Numbered from the stretch's first letter, positions 19,439-28,875 are shown. The stretch: DNA of 64,000 bases from Agarivorans sp. Alg241-V36 (GCF_900537085.1 NZ_UNRE01000006.1:310001-374000); one strand, 5' to 3'. The notes: generated by a model from the sequence alone, not told the origin. Numbers and translations: made by a program.

Positions 19439-20637
19439 ACGAACAACTCATTATTCGACTACCGAGCACCGGCAAAGAAATCATTAACTGGATGGTTTGG
19501 TCCGACAGCGAGCAGGAGCTTATTGCCGCTGGCGAGCTGACCAGTAGCGCCGAGTTAGGTTTGCTGAAAGAAAAGGCCGAACAGCGCCGAGTTATTGTAT
19601 TAGTTCCAGCCAGTGATATTAGTCAGCATAGCTTAGAGCTACCTAAATCGGCACAGCGCTCTTGGCAACAAGTGGCGCCATTTATGCTCGAAGAGCAGTT
19701 GGCACAAGATCCAGACAACTTACATATCTGTCTGCTAGACAAAGGCAAAGACAGTATTGATGTTGCCTGTGTGAGCCACCAACAGATGGAAAGCTGGCTA
19801 GACATGCTCGAAACGGCCGGCATAGAAAGCCAAACCTGGTGTGTGGACGCGCTGTGTTTACCTGAAGCGGAAGAAGGCCAATCGACAGCGATTCAGCTCA
19901 ATCAGCAATGGCTATTTCGCTTTTTTGATGGCCGCATAATGAGCATTGATGAAGGCTGGTTAGCTACAGCGTTCCCACTGATTGCTAAGCAGTATCCTGA
20001 GCTAGTAATTCAGCATTACAGCCCATCAGCTAAGCTCGAAAATGATACGGTCGAATGGCAAGCTCGCGCGCCTGAACTGCCGATGAAGCTGTTAAGTGAT
20101 GGTGCCAAAAAAGCTAAGCTTAATTTATTACAAGGGCGATATGCTGCGGCTAACCCTATTGCTCAGCTTTGGTTGCAGTGGCGAAAAGTGGCTATTGCTG
20201 CCAGCGTGTGTTTTGTATTGGCCTTGGCCTATCAGCTTATCGACACTCACAAAACAGAACAACAAATTGCTAGTGTTGATGAAAACATTCGCACCGTTTA
20301 CAAACGGGTATTTCCTGAAGTTTCTCGAGTACGAGATAGTCGTATTCGCAGTGATTTTCGCAAGGCCCTTACCGGCATTGGCGAAGCACCCGATCAAGAC
20401 TTTTTGAAAATGATGATTCATCTTTCGGTAGCCTTCGATAAAAACCAAGATTTGAATCCAATTAGCCTGCGCTACGACCACAAAAAAGGTGAAATACGCT
20501 TGCAGGCGCAAGCTAAAAACTTCCAAACCTTTGAGCAGTTCCGCCAGTCGGTGCAACCTTTTGAAAGTGAGCAAGGCACCTTGAGTAACAAAGCGGGTGC
20601 AGTGGTTGGCACCTTAGTTATAAGGAATGCATCATGA
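19435..20637 (+). CDS. gspL: Type II secretion inner-membrane protein GspL
   Basis: 400 residues: N-terminal cytoplasmic actin-like domain that binds GspE (VLVPASDISQHSLELPKSAQ near 40-60), one membrane helix about 250-267, and a periplasmic ferredoxin-like domain. It links the ATPase to GspM. GTG start overlapping gspK by 4 bp. Confidence 0.94.
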   Translation: MNEQLIIRLPSTGKEIINWMVWSDSEQELIAAGELTSSAELGLLKEKAEQRRVIVLVPASDISQHSLELPKSAQRSWQQVAPFMLEEQLAQDPDNLHICLLDKGKDSIDVACVSHQQMESWLDMLETAGIESQTWCVDALCLPEAEEGQSTAIQLNQQWLFRFFDGRIMSIDEGWLATAFPLIAKQYPELVIQHYSPSAKLENDTVEWQARAPELPMKLLSDGAKKAKLNLLQGRYAAANPIAQLWLQWRKVAIAASVCFVLALAYQLIDTHKTEQQIASVDENIRTVYKRVFPEVSRVRDSRIRSDFRKALTGIGEAPDQDFLKMMIHLSVAFDKNQDLNPISLRYDHKKGEIRLQAQAKNFQTFEQFRQSVQPFESEQGTLSNKAGAVVGTLVIRNAS

Positions 20638-21104
20638 AGCAGTGGTGGCAAAGTTTAAACAAACGCGAACAAAACCTGGTCACTGCAGCTGCGGTACTCG
20701 TGGCCATAGCGGTATTGTATTGGGGTATTTGGTCACCAATAGCTGGCGCTAATGCTCAGGCTAAACAGCGTTTGGCTAGCCAACAGCAAACCTTAGAATG
20801 GGCTCAGCAGCAAGGCTCAGTGATTTTGGCTAATGGACGCCCTCAACAAACCAGCACTGAGGTAAAGGTAAGCCAAGCTGTGAGCAGCTCCGCTCGCCAG
20901 CAACGCATTACTATTAGCCGCATTCAGCCAAAGGGTGATGAAGTCGAAGTATGGATTGAAAGTGTGCCTTTTAATCAGTTAATGACTTGGTTAAAAATGC
21001 TCAGCCAACGCTATGGCATTATTGTTGAAAACGTAGATTTAGATGAAGGTAAACAAGAGGGCATTGTTGGTGTTCGCCGTTTACGCTTAGGAAAAGCTGA
21101 ATGA
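20634..21104 (+). CDS. gspM: Type II secretion inner-membrane protein GspM
   Basis: 156 residues; starts MKQWWQSLNKREQNLV, membrane helix about 16-34 (TAAAVLVAIAVLYWGIW), then a periplasmic ferredoxin-like domain. Stabilises GspL. Overlaps both neighbours by 4 bp. Confidence 0.95.
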   Translation: MKQWWQSLNKREQNLVTAAAVLVAIAVLYWGIWSPIAGANAQAKQRLASQQQTLEWAQQQGSVILANGRPQQTSTEVKVSQAVSSSARQQRITISRIQPKGDEVEVWIESVPFNQLMTWLKMLSQRYGIIVENVDLDEGKQEGIVGVRRLRLGKAE

Positions 21105-21856
21105 AGAAGTATTTCGCTTTAGCGCTATTACTGATATCGGTGTATTTGATTAGTTTGATAGCAACCACTCCATTGGCGGTGGTATTAAATTATGCGCCTT
21201 TACCAAAGGGCATCGCGCTTAATCATCCCAGCGGCAGCATTTGGAGTGGCAAGTTAAACAGTGTTGATACGCCAAACTTAAGCCTAAACCAAGTACATTG
21301 GCAGTTAAAACCCAGCGCCTTATTGTTGGGGCGTATTGCCGCCGATGTGCAGCTTGGTACTGGTCAAGAGCTACATGGAGAGGGGCAGGTCGGTTTAAGC
21401 TTTTCCGGTTGGTATGCCAAGGATTTTGAATTAGAAGCTCCCGCCAGTTGGGTGGTTGAGCAGGTGCCAATGCCGCTGCCTTTATCAATTGAAGGTGATA
21501 TTCAATTAAACCTTGCCGAAGCTAGTCAAGGCAGCCCTTGGTGTGAGCAATTAGCCGGGCAGCTCCGTTGGCTTGGACCGCTAATTGGTACCCCATTAGG
21601 CGAACTGCGTTTAGATAACGCGAATGCCGAGCTAAGTTGCAATGAAGGGCAGCCTACTATTCAGCTTAGCCATAGCGACCCTCAGCTTGAGCTAGAGTTA
21701 TTGGCCTCCATTGGACAGCCAAATTGGTTGGCCGAAGGCAAAATTAAAGCGGGCGCAGAAATGCCCAAAACCATGAGTGGTAATCTAAAGTACATAGGCC
21801 GCCCAGACCCCCAAGGTTTTTATCGCTTTAAGCAGCAAGGCCGCCTGCCTCGATAA
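21101..21856 (+). CDS. gspN: Type II secretion protein GspN
   Basis: 251 residues with an N-terminal membrane helix (about 4-22) and a beta-rich periplasmic body (HPSGSIWSGKLN, SPWCEQLAGQLRWLGPLIGTP). GspN is present in a subset of systems including Vibrio eps and is often dispensable. Last gene of the operon; a strong terminator follows within 5 bp. Confidence 0.93.
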   Translation: MKKYFALALLLISVYLISLIATTPLAVVLNYAPLPKGIALNHPSGSIWSGKLNSVDTPNLSLNQVHWQLKPSALLLGRIAADVQLGTGQELHGEGQVGLSFSGWYAKDFELEAPASWVVEQVPMPLPLSIEGDIQLNLAEASQGSPWCEQLAGQLRWLGPLIGTPLGELRLDNANAELSCNEGQPTIQLSHSDPQLELELLASIGQPNWLAEGKIKAGAEMPKTMSGNLKYIGRPDPQGFYRFKQQGRLPR

Positions 21857-21859
21857 AGC

Positions 21860-21888
21860 AAAAGCTAGCGCTAAGAGCTAGCTTTTTT
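21860..21888. terminator. Terminator of the gsp operon
   Basis: Stem AAAAGCTAGC/GCTAGCTTTT with a 7-base loop, then T-rich. It lies between convergent gspN and yrfG and can serve both. Confidence 0.88.
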
Positions 21889-22549
21889 AGCCTAGCAACT
21901 CTTTAGTGAAATGATGGTAGTCATCAATAGACGGGAAGTGGCTAAACACTTTACTGGCCTGTTTTGAGTCTGGGTTATTGATCCCTAATAGATACTTAAT
22001 GCCAAACTTATTGGCTTGATCGAGCACAGTTTCGTTGTCGTCAATAAACAAAGTACGCTCTGGGTCAAAGGGATGGTGCTCTATTAAGGCTTCCCAAAGC
22101 TTTGGATCTTCTTTGGGGTAACCAAATTGGTGGGAGCTAAACAAAGTATCAAGATATTGATCTAGGCCGGTCACTTTAATCTTGGTAGTGAGCCCGTCGG
22201 GATGACAGTTGGTCAGCAATACCCGCTTTTTTCCCGCTGTAGCGAGCGCTTCTAAAAAGGGTTTTACGTCGTCTCGCCACTGAATCTTGTGCTCAACTTC
22301 TGTTTTTAAGTTTCGAATATCAATATTGGTTTTATTGCTCCAATAGTCGAAGCAATACCAATCTAGCGTGCCAGACACGGTTTCGTAGTCGGCGAACAAA
22401 CGCTCGCGTGCTTCAGCTAAACTCAGCTTATTTTGGTGGGCAAAGGAGATGGGTAGATAGTGCATCCAGAAGTAATTATCGTAATGCAGATCTAATAAAG
22501 TGCCATCCATATCTAATAAAACGGTATCGATTTTAGTCCAGTCAAACAT
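21887..22549 (-). CDS. yrfG: GMP/IMP 5'-nucleotidase YrfG (HAD superfamily)
   Basis: 220 residues. HAD motif I LLDMDGTLLDLHYDNYFW (nucleophile and acid/base Asp at about 12 and 14), motif II near VLLTNCHPDG (Thr), motif III Lys in GYPKEDPKLW, motif IV LFIDDNETVLD. All catalytic residues are present. It dephosphorylates purine monophosphates. Position next to nudE and cysQ and after the gsp operon matches Vibrio and Shewanella order. Confidence 0.93.
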   Translation of the reverse strand: MFDWTKIDTVLLDMDGTLLDLHYDNYFWMHYLPISFAHQNKLSLAEARERLFADYETVSGTLDWYCFDYWSNKTNIDIRNLKTEVEHKIQWRDDVKPFLEALATAGKKRVLLTNCHPDGLTTKIKVTGLDQYLDTLFSSHQFGYPKEDPKLWEALIEHHPFDPERTLFIDDNETVLDQANKFGIKYLLGINNPDSKQASKVFSHFPSIDDYHHFTKELLG

Positions 22550-22624
22550 TCTTAGTCGCTAATCCTTGAGTGCTTCTAACAGCAATGTAACAATGACATT
22601 AAGTTAATGATAGCAGGAAGATAG

Positions 22625-23191
22625 ATGAGCAAGCATCATCCGCCTCGATTATTAGACAGCGCCATTGCTGCCGAAAGTCGCTTCTTCAAGATTGAAGAAT
22701 TACACCTCGAGTTTAGCAACGGCGAACGACGGATTTATGAACGCTTAGTAGGATCAGGTCAGGGTGCGGTAATGGTATTACCGATTACCGAACAAAATGA
22801 ACTGCTGCTTATTAGTGAATATGCCGCCGGAACAGAGCGTTATGAACTAGGCTTTGTTAAAGGATTGGTCGATCGTGGTGAAGCTGCTATTGATGCCGCC
22901 AACCGCGAATTACAAGAAGAAGTGGGATTTAAAGCACAAGATTTGCAACTACTCACCGAGTTATCGGTAGCACCGGGATATTTCTCTAGTCATATGTCGG
23001 TGTATGTAGCGCAGGGTTTGCAACCCAGTGTGTTAGAAGGCGATGAGCCTGAGCCCTTAGAAGTGATAAAGCTACCACTTGATGAGATAGATAATTTGTA
23101 CGCAAATCCGGCCTTTTCAGAAGCGCGTAGTGTTGCGTCATTGTTGCTCCTTGAGAAATGGTTAAAGCAGAACAAGGTGAGAAGTATATAG
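22625..23191 (+). CDS. nudE: ADP-sugar/ADP-compound pyrophosphatase NudE
   Basis: 188 residues with a full Nudix box (GLVDRGEAAIDAANRELQEE then VGF, about residues 80-102). It hydrolyses ADP-ribose, NADH and similar adenylates. Start preceded by GGAAG. Followed by cysQ after 1 bp, as in related genomes. Confidence 0.95.
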   Translation: MSKHHPPRLLDSAIAAESRFFKIEELHLEFSNGERRIYERLVGSGQGAVMVLPITEQNELLLISEYAAGTERYELGFVKGLVDRGEAAIDAANRELQEEVGFKAQDLQLLTELSVAPGYFSSHMSVYVAQGLQPSVLEGDEPEPLEVIKLPLDEIDNLYANPAFSEARSVASLLLLEKWLKQNKVRSI

Positions 23192-23192
23192 G

Positions 23193-24008
23193 ATGATAGA
23201 CCCTGCTAGTGTGTTGTCAGAGGTGATTGAAATTGCTCGTGGTGCTGGCGAAATTATTCGTAAAATCTATGAAGAAGGTGATTTTGTTAGCGAAGTAAAA
23301 GATGATGCTACGCCGGTAACCTCGGCGGATTATGCTGCGCATCATTACATTATGGACGCACTAAGCAAGCTTACCCCAGAGATCCCTATTTTATCTGAAG
23401 AACAAGCCGATATTAGCTTAGCGGAAAGAGAAGCTTGGCAGTGTTATTGGTTGGTTGACCCGCTTGATGGTACGCAAGAATTTGTTTCTGGTAGCGGTGA
23501 CTTTGCTACCGAGATTGCCTTGGTTCAAAATAACCAACCAGTGCTTGGCGTAGTGTATGGGCCCATTGTACAAATCTTGTATGCAGCAGTAAAAGGCCAC
23601 GGCGCCTTTAAAGAGCAAAACGGTACTCGTACCTTGATTAAGAGTCGCCATTACCCCGATAAGCCAGAACATATTCGAGTCGCCACTAGTCGCGTTCAAC
23701 GTCCAGCTTTGCTGCAAGCAATCTTAAACTGTAACTATCATTACAAGCTGTATCCTTTAGGCAGTGCTAGCTTAAAAAGTTGTATGGTGGCAGAAGGGGC
23801 TGCGGATTGTTATATCAGGGTAGGGCCAACCGGCGAATGGGATACTGGTGCTCCGCAGATTATTTTGCAAGAAGCAGGCGGAACCTTGTTAGATTTGCAT
23901 TTGCGCGACTTAACTTACAACCTGAGGGAATCTTTAGAAAACCCTAATTTTATCTCTTTGGGTGACCCACAACTACCGTGGCGTGACATACTAAAAAATC
24001 CCAGTTAG
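23193..24008 (+). CDS. cysQ: 3'(2'),5'-bisphosphate nucleotidase CysQ
   Basis: 271 residues, inositol-monophosphatase fold: EEQ metal site (PILSEEQAD), WLVDPLDGTQEF, and EWDTGAPQIILQEAGG near residue 212. It removes the 3'-phosphate of PAP formed in sulfate assimilation. One base after nudE, so in one transcript. Confidence 0.96.
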   Translation: MIDPASVLSEVIEIARGAGEIIRKIYEEGDFVSEVKDDATPVTSADYAAHHYIMDALSKLTPEIPILSEEQADISLAEREAWQCYWLVDPLDGTQEFVSGSGDFATEIALVQNNQPVLGVVYGPIVQILYAAVKGHGAFKEQNGTRTLIKSRHYPDKPEHIRVATSRVQRPALLQAILNCNYHYKLYPLGSASLKSCMVAEGAADCYIRVGPTGEWDTGAPQIILQEAGGTLLDLHLRDLTYNLRESLENPNFISLGDPQLPWRDILKNPS

Positions 24009-24193
24009 TGGGTACAAAGCTAAACAAGCAAGCTTAAGCCGCTTTAAACTCGTTTAGCTAACAACTCGGACACATCTGGCTAATATTCGTTTTTACAATG
24101 GTTTAACCTCAAGGTAATAGCGGGTATAATTTTGCCAATAATGACAAGGATGCCTAATACTGCGGTCAGTAGGCACGATGAGGAGAGATAAGG

Positions 24194-24601
24194 GTGAAGC
24201 TTTTGAACTGGAAAACACTGGTACTATCTATTTGCTTAACAATTGTGCCGAATGCTTTTGCGGCTGATATGTCTGATGAGGCGATTGCCGAGCGTATTAA
24301 GCCAGTGGGTGAAGTTTATCTTGATGGCGAGTTAGAAGTTGCCAAAGCACCTGCTGCTTCAAGCGGTCCTCGTGCTGGCGACGCGGTATATAACACTTTC
24401 TGTACTGCCTGTCACAGTACTGGCGCAGCAGGCGCACCGAAGAAAGGTGACAGTGCAGCGTGGGCACCACGTATTGCTCAAGGTGATCAAACAATGTTTG
24501 ACCATGCTTGGAAGGGCTTTAACGCAATGCCAGCAAAAGGTACTTGTGGTGATTGTAGCGAAGACGAAATTAAAGCCGCTATCGCTTATATGATTAAGTA
24601 A
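24194..24601 (+). CDS. Cytochrome c5 family protein
   Basis: 135 residues, GTG start after an AGG-rich site (AGGAGAGATAAGG). Signal peptide (about 1-23, PNAFA|AD). Single haem site CTACHS near residue 69, axial Met in AMPAKG near 113, and an extra CGDC pair at the C-terminal side, which is the mark of cytochrome c5. It is a periplasmic electron carrier. Monocistronic, ending at a strong terminator. Confidence 0.93.
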   Translation: MKLLNWKTLVLSICLTIVPNAFAADMSDEAIAERIKPVGEVYLDGELEVAKAPAASSGPRAGDAVYNTFCTACHSTGAAGAPKKGDSAAWAPRIAQGDQTMFDHAWKGFNAMPAKGTCGDCSEDEIKAAIAYMIK

Positions 24602-24616
24602 GCGACAGTTTTCATT

Positions 24617-24648
24617 AAAAAAACACCACGCATTGCGTGGTGTTTTTG
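24617..24648. terminator. Terminator between cytochrome c5 and YlqF-type GTPase
   Basis: Stem AAACACCACGC/GCGTGGTGTTT, with A and T runs on both sides; serves convergent genes. Confidence 0.92.
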
Positions 24649-24680
24649 TTTGTACTGCACAATGATAGTCGCTGTTGTGG

Positions 24681-25625
24681 CTAACTGTTTTTTCTGCGGC
24701 GTTGGCGCTTTTTGGCTTTTTGTAACTCTTCCACCATCTTTTTGCGCTCTTCCTTTTCGGCCACAATTTTAGCGGTTTCTACTTTTTCTACCGCTACCAT
24801 TTCTGGTGTTTCTAAGGTGATGCGCCCAATGGTAGCGTCACGTAATTCATTAAGAATAATGGTAGCTGCTTTAACGTAATCGACTTGTCCGCCGCGCACT
24901 AAGCAGCCGCGCTTACGGCCAATTTCTTCCATCAATACCACTTCAGATTCTGGCAGTTCTTCGAGTTTATATCGCGCTTTAAGCTGCTCTGGGTAGGCTT
25001 GTAGTAAGTATTCACAAGCAAAGGCGGCTACGTCATCGTATTCCATGGCGGTGTCTTTGACTGCACCGGTGGCGGCTAAGCGGTAGCCACTGGCTACGTT
25101 GTCGAACTTTGGCCACAAAATACCAGGCGTATCTGAGAGGATAATATTGCCTTCTAGGCGGATCCGCTGTTGGGCCTTAGTCACCGCCGGCTCGTTACCC
25201 GTTTTCGCGATTTGGCGACCGGCTAATGCATTAATTAAGGTAGATTTACCCACATTAGGAATACCACAAATCATGGTGTGAATAGGTTTATCTACGCCGC
25301 CTTTGTTAGGCAACATACTACGGCACAGCTTAAGTAGGTCTTGGTTTTGGTTACCTTGAATGGTACAAAGAGGAATCGCTTTTACGCCTTGCTCCTGTTC
25401 AAAATACTCTTGCCACAGGGCGGTTGTTTTGGGGTCGGCTAAGTCGCTTTTATTCAATACCTTTATACAAGGTTTGTCGCCACGTAGGCTCGCAACCATT
25501 GGGTTTTCACTGCTGTAGGGAATACGCGCATCCAATACTTCGATGATTAAATCGATTTTAGGCATCACTTCTTTAATTTGTTTTTGGGCCTTGTGCATGT
25601 GCCCTGGATACCATTGAATAGCCAT
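24681..25625 (-). CDS. ylqF: YlqF/RbgA-like ribosome biogenesis GTPase
   Basis: 314 residues from the ATG at 25625, which follows a strong GAGGTGGG; an in-frame start 5 codons earlier is less likely. Circularly permuted GTPase: G4 NKSD near residue 57, then G1 GIPNVGKST near 120, then G3 DTPG near 165. Begins with the typical IQWYPGHMHKAQ. Late 50S subunit maturation. The Lys/Arg-rich C-terminus (MVEELQKAKKRQRRRK) probably binds rRNA. Confidence 0.93.
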   Translation of the reverse strand: MAIQWYPGHMHKAQKQIKEVMPKIDLIIEVLDARIPYSSENPMVASLRGDKPCIKVLNKSDLADPKTTALWQEYFEQEQGVKAIPLCTIQGNQNQDLLKLCRSMLPNKGGVDKPIHTMICGIPNVGKSTLINALAGRQIAKTGNEPAVTKAQQRIRLEGNIILSDTPGILWPKFDNVASGYRLAATGAVKDTAMEYDDVAAFACEYLLQAYPEQLKARYKLEELPESEVVLMEEIGRKRGCLVRGGQVDYVKAATIILNELRDATIGRITLETPEMVAVEKVETAKIVAEKEERKKMVEELQKAKKRQRRRKNS

Positions 25626-25860
25626 TTTATCCCACCTCAACTGCGTAATTGGCGCTCATTGTACTTGCTAAATTGTTAAAGTGTAGCGCTTTGTGATCGA
25701 ACTATTAGTTCGTATAGCTCAATATCAGTACATTAATTAAGCAGATAGGGAAATCTTTCAGTATTCTGTGCAACTTGCTGCTATGGTTTTAGCATCGATT
25801 CATTCAAGTGCTGTTTTCTTATGGTTAACAGTACCAAAGGACAATCTTAGGGAAGAGATA

Positions 25861-26550
25861 ATGTCTAGCAGTGAACTACCTAGTGATATTGAAATAGAAG
25901 CCCTGCAGCCGACAGAGCAGCAAGCTGCAGCGAGTCATCGCTCCGGTATCAGCTTGCAAGCGCGCTATGAGCATCATAAAGCGCGCCACAAGCATTATAA
26001 AAAAGGCTATAAACACCTGCGGCGCTATCGTTGGATTAGCCTTGGCTTAGGCATTGTAAGCTTTAGTGCAGTATTTTCTTTAATGGCGGTGTTGCCCACC
26101 TACAATGAAGTAAAAAATGATTATGACGATAGCTTGGCCGAGCTCAAAATTGTTGAAGACCAAAACCGCCAGCTTAAAGAAGCCTTGCTGATAGAACGGC
26201 GTAACAACTTTGATTTGAATAAAGAGAACCACCCAGAACTACGTATCTTTGCCTTCAATACGCTGATTGCCACCGACCAAAGTAATATTCGCTCTGCTTT
26301 TTTTGAAGCCTCTGACGATATGGGAAAAAAGATGGCGATTAGCTATCAGTTATTGGCTGAGGGCCCCGTTGAGCTGGCCTTGGCACTGGCGCTAATTGAT
26401 CAAACAGGTCAGCAGGTGTTCCAACACCCCATCGACTTTGGTGAAGTACCTCCAAAGCAAGGCGAGTCCTTAACTGTGGAAAGCACCATCAACTTAGATA
26501 AAAACTTAGATGTTCGTTACTTTAGAATTGTTGAATTGAGTGAAGAATAG
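25861..26550 (+). CDS. Hypothetical single-pass membrane protein with coiled coil
   Basis: 229 residues from the ATG at 25861, preceded by GGAAGAG; the longer frame from 25768 has no ribosome-binding site. Layout: acidic then His/Lys-rich N-terminus (YEHHKARHKHYKKGYKHLRR, about 33-52), one membrane helix (about 55-77), a coiled coil (about 82-118), and a C-terminal beta-rich domain of about 100 residues. I do not recognise the family. An inner-membrane protein with a periplasmic domain is likely. Monocistronic. Confidence 0.7.
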   Translation: MSSSELPSDIEIEALQPTEQQAAASHRSGISLQARYEHHKARHKHYKKGYKHLRRYRWISLGLGIVSFSAVFSLMAVLPTYNEVKNDYDDSLAELKIVEDQNRQLKEALLIERRNNFDLNKENHPELRIFAFNTLIATDQSNIRSAFFEASDDMGKKMAISYQLLAEGPVELALALALIDQTGQQVFQHPIDFGEVPPKQGESLTVESTINLDKNLDVRYFRIVELSEE

Positions 26551-26573
26551 ACCATTAACTGGCCGAGTTAATA

Positions 26574-26597
26574 AGAGGAGCTTAATGCTCCTTTTTT
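26574..26597 (+). terminator. Terminator after membrane coiled-coil gene
   Basis: Stem AGGAGC/GCTCCT with 5-base loop followed by six T's. Confidence 0.85.
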
Positions 26598-26657
26598 GTT
26601 GCTTATTAAGCGCTATACTGCCCCTAGAAATCGATTAACTTTGCTGTGAGGGCAAGT

Positions 26658-27782
26658 ATGTATATCAGCGATAAATTTGATAGTGGCAATATTCGTGTTG
26701 TAGAACTTAATGATCCTCAAAATATTCAACTAGAGATAAAACACGACCATCAATCGGAATTTTTCCAATGGTTTCACTTTCGTTTTGAAGGACCCTTGGA
26801 GCAACAATATCGTTTTTCTCTGATCAATGCGGGTCAATCTGCCTATGCGAAAGGCTGGCAAGGTTATCAAGTGGTAGCCTCTTACGACCGTGAAGAGTGG
26901 TTTAGGATTGATACTGAGTTTGATGGCGAGCAATTACATTTCTCTTTGCTACTCGAGCAGCCTAGTGTTTACTTTGCTTACTTCGCCCCCTACAGCTACG
27001 AGCGTCATCAAGATTTACTGCATACCATGCAGCAGGACTATCGGGTAAATCTAAATACTCTAGGGCAAACCTTAGATGGCAGAGACATGAGCCTGCTAAC
27101 TATTGGTGACGCCGAAAAAGCCAAACATAAAGTTTGGGTTATTGCTCGCCAACACCCTGGAGAAACCATGGCCGAATGGTTTGTTGAAGGCTTGTTAGGC
27201 AACCTGCTTGATCAAGATAATCCCCTGGCAATGAAACTGTTAGAAGACACTGTATTTTACGTGGTACCCAACATGAACCCTGATGGTTCAGTACGAGGCC
27301 ACTTAAGAACCAATGCTGTAGGCGCTAACTTAAACCGCGAGTGGCAAAGTCCCAGCATGGAGCGAAGCCCAGAAGTGTTTTTGGTGAGAGAGAAAATGCT
27401 AGAGCTGGGCGGTGACTTATTTTTAGATATTCATGGCGATGAAGACTTACCCTATAACTTCGTGGCTGGATGTGAAGGGATCCCGTCTTACGATGAGCGC
27501 CACAAACTGCTAGAGGACACCTTTAAAGAGGCGTTTATGGCCATTTCTCCTGATTTTCAGGATACCCACGGTTACGCTAAAGACGAACCGGGGCAGGCGA
27601 ACTTAACCATTGCCGCAGCGTGGTTAGGCGAGCAGTTCAAAACCCTGTCTTACACCATAGAAATGCCATTTAAAGACAATGCAGATATGCCAGACGAAGC
27701 TTTTGGTTGGTCACCAGAACGCGCCATGCAATTGGGCTGCGATGTATTGTTCCCAATAAAACAAACCCTAGCTAAGCTGTAA
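26658..27782 (+). CDS. M14 family zinc carboxypeptidase (cytosolic type)
   Basis: 374 residues from the ATG at 26658 (GAGGG five bases upstream); a GTG four codons earlier is the alternative. An N-terminal beta domain (about 1-110, QWFHFRFEG) precedes the peptidase domain. Zinc ligands are H and E in RQHPGETMAEW near residue 167 and H in FLDIHGDED near 260; NREW near 223 and the catalytic Glu in TIEMPF near 335 are present. No signal peptide. Related to the cytosolic carboxypeptidase branch of M14; the natural substrate is unknown. Confidence 0.88.
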   Translation: MYISDKFDSGNIRVVELNDPQNIQLEIKHDHQSEFFQWFHFRFEGPLEQQYRFSLINAGQSAYAKGWQGYQVVASYDREEWFRIDTEFDGEQLHFSLLLEQPSVYFAYFAPYSYERHQDLLHTMQQDYRVNLNTLGQTLDGRDMSLLTIGDAEKAKHKVWVIARQHPGETMAEWFVEGLLGNLLDQDNPLAMKLLEDTVFYVVPNMNPDGSVRGHLRTNAVGANLNREWQSPSMERSPEVFLVREKMLELGGDLFLDIHGDEDLPYNFVAGCEGIPSYDERHKLLEDTFKEAFMAISPDFQDTHGYAKDEPGQANLTIAAAWLGEQFKTLSYTIEMPFKDNADMPDEAFGWSPERAMQLGCDVLFPIKQTLAKL

Positions 27783-28094
27783 CTAGCTAGTGAGCACCTG
27801 GCTACCCGCTGGGTGCTTGTCGGTTTTTTTTACACTGTCGGTTTGAGAAAAATCATCAAGCTCATCATCTTTTCTCGGCTTTTGTCGCTTGCTGACCTTC
27901 AAATTGTGAGCAAGCTCACTAAGCATCTATCTGTTGTTTGTCAAATATCTATACAAATATAACTGTCTGATTTGTAAATAAATAATGACGTCATGTCTAT
28001 CTTGCTGAAATCTATCTAGTTCCTTTAGTGGGAGCAATTTATGCATGTGAAGCTGGTGTAACAAGAACATCTAACAAACCGCATGGAGTGCTAA
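27783..28094. other. Intergenic region with terminator and possible sigma-54 promoter
   Basis: 312 bp. A stem AGCACC/GGTGCT followed by eight T's (27793-27831) probably ends the carboxypeptidase transcript. Further on lie a perfect ATGACGTCAT palindrome (27985-27994) and a GG-N10-GC pair at 28031-28032 and 28043-28044 (followed by A) that fits a weak -24/-12 promoter for the next gene. The second part is tentative. Confidence 0.4.
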
Positions 28095-28862
28095 ATGAGA
28101 ATAATAAAAGCAAGCATGGTTAGTATTGGCTTAGGTCTTTTGCTACTAACGCAATCGGCCATAGCTACAGTGATGTATGACCAAAACGTAACGAGTGATG
28201 TGATATTTGGTAGTGGTAATGCTAACGGAGGCTTTACCGTTGATAGACAAAATGGCATCGAGTTAGGCCTAAGAGCGAAACTTCGTTTTGACGAGTTTAA
28301 TAACCCGCAGAACATCTTTAATAGTAACGGTGACGGTACTTACCAGTTCGATAACATCGCACCACCTACTGGATTTGACTCCGCACCAGGTTCGCTGGCT
28401 ACCGCTATTTGGAATTTTGAATGGTCTATTAATAGTAACTTTGATGGCAGCGGTGGAGCTTTAGACAGCCTTTCTTATTTGTTAGAAATCGATTTTGATC
28501 CTAGCGCTAGTACTAACTTTTTGGGCTTTGACCCAGTTAATGTACCGAATTCTGATAACGCCTTAGGAAATAACAGTACTGCCAATGGCGATGGCTTAGT
28601 TGATTCAGGTAATTACGCTAGTTTGTTAAGTGTATATAATTTGGCGCAAAACTCATGGAATATGGAATTTGGCACGAGCGATTTCATCTCCACTGAAGTA
28701 GGAATTTATGATTTTGTCCTAACTGCTTTTGGGCCGCAAGATGAAGTGCTTGCACGCACTTCTATGCAAGTGATTAACGCCACTGTCGCAGAGCCGCAAA
28801 CCTTGCTTATTATGTTGTTGTCATTAGCGGGTTTAGCCTGGATTAGGCGCCAAAGAAGCTAA
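28095..28862 (+). CDS. PEP-CTERM-like exported protein
   Basis: 255 residues: signal peptide (about 1-24, QSAIA|TV), an Asn/Asp/Gly-rich beta-type body with no known catalytic motif, and a C-terminal sorting-like tail: AEPQ at 232-235, a hydrophobic helix (TLLIMLLSLAGLAWI) and a terminal basic cluster RRQR. This tripartite tail is the PEP-CTERM plan recognised by exosortase; here the first Pro is Ala. The exosortase gene is not in the window. Probably a surface or extracellular-matrix protein. Monocistronic, ending at a strong terminator. Confidence 0.75.
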   Translation: MRIIKASMVSIGLGLLLLTQSAIATVMYDQNVTSDVIFGSGNANGGFTVDRQNGIELGLRAKLRFDEFNNPQNIFNSNGDGTYQFDNIAPPTGFDSAPGSLATAIWNFEWSINSNFDGSGGALDSLSYLLEIDFDPSASTNFLGFDPVNVPNSDNALGNNSTANGDGLVDSGNYASLLSVYNLAQNSWNMEFGTSDFISTEVGIYDFVLTAFGPQDEVLARTSMQVINATVAEPQTLLIMLLSLAGLAWIRRQRS

Positions 28863-28875
28863 TAAACATCAAGTA

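Noticed and set aside
27985-27994. ATGACGTCAT palindrome as a regulator site
   Set aside because: A single 10-bp palindrome occurs by chance too often to call; kept only as a remark in the intergenic entry.
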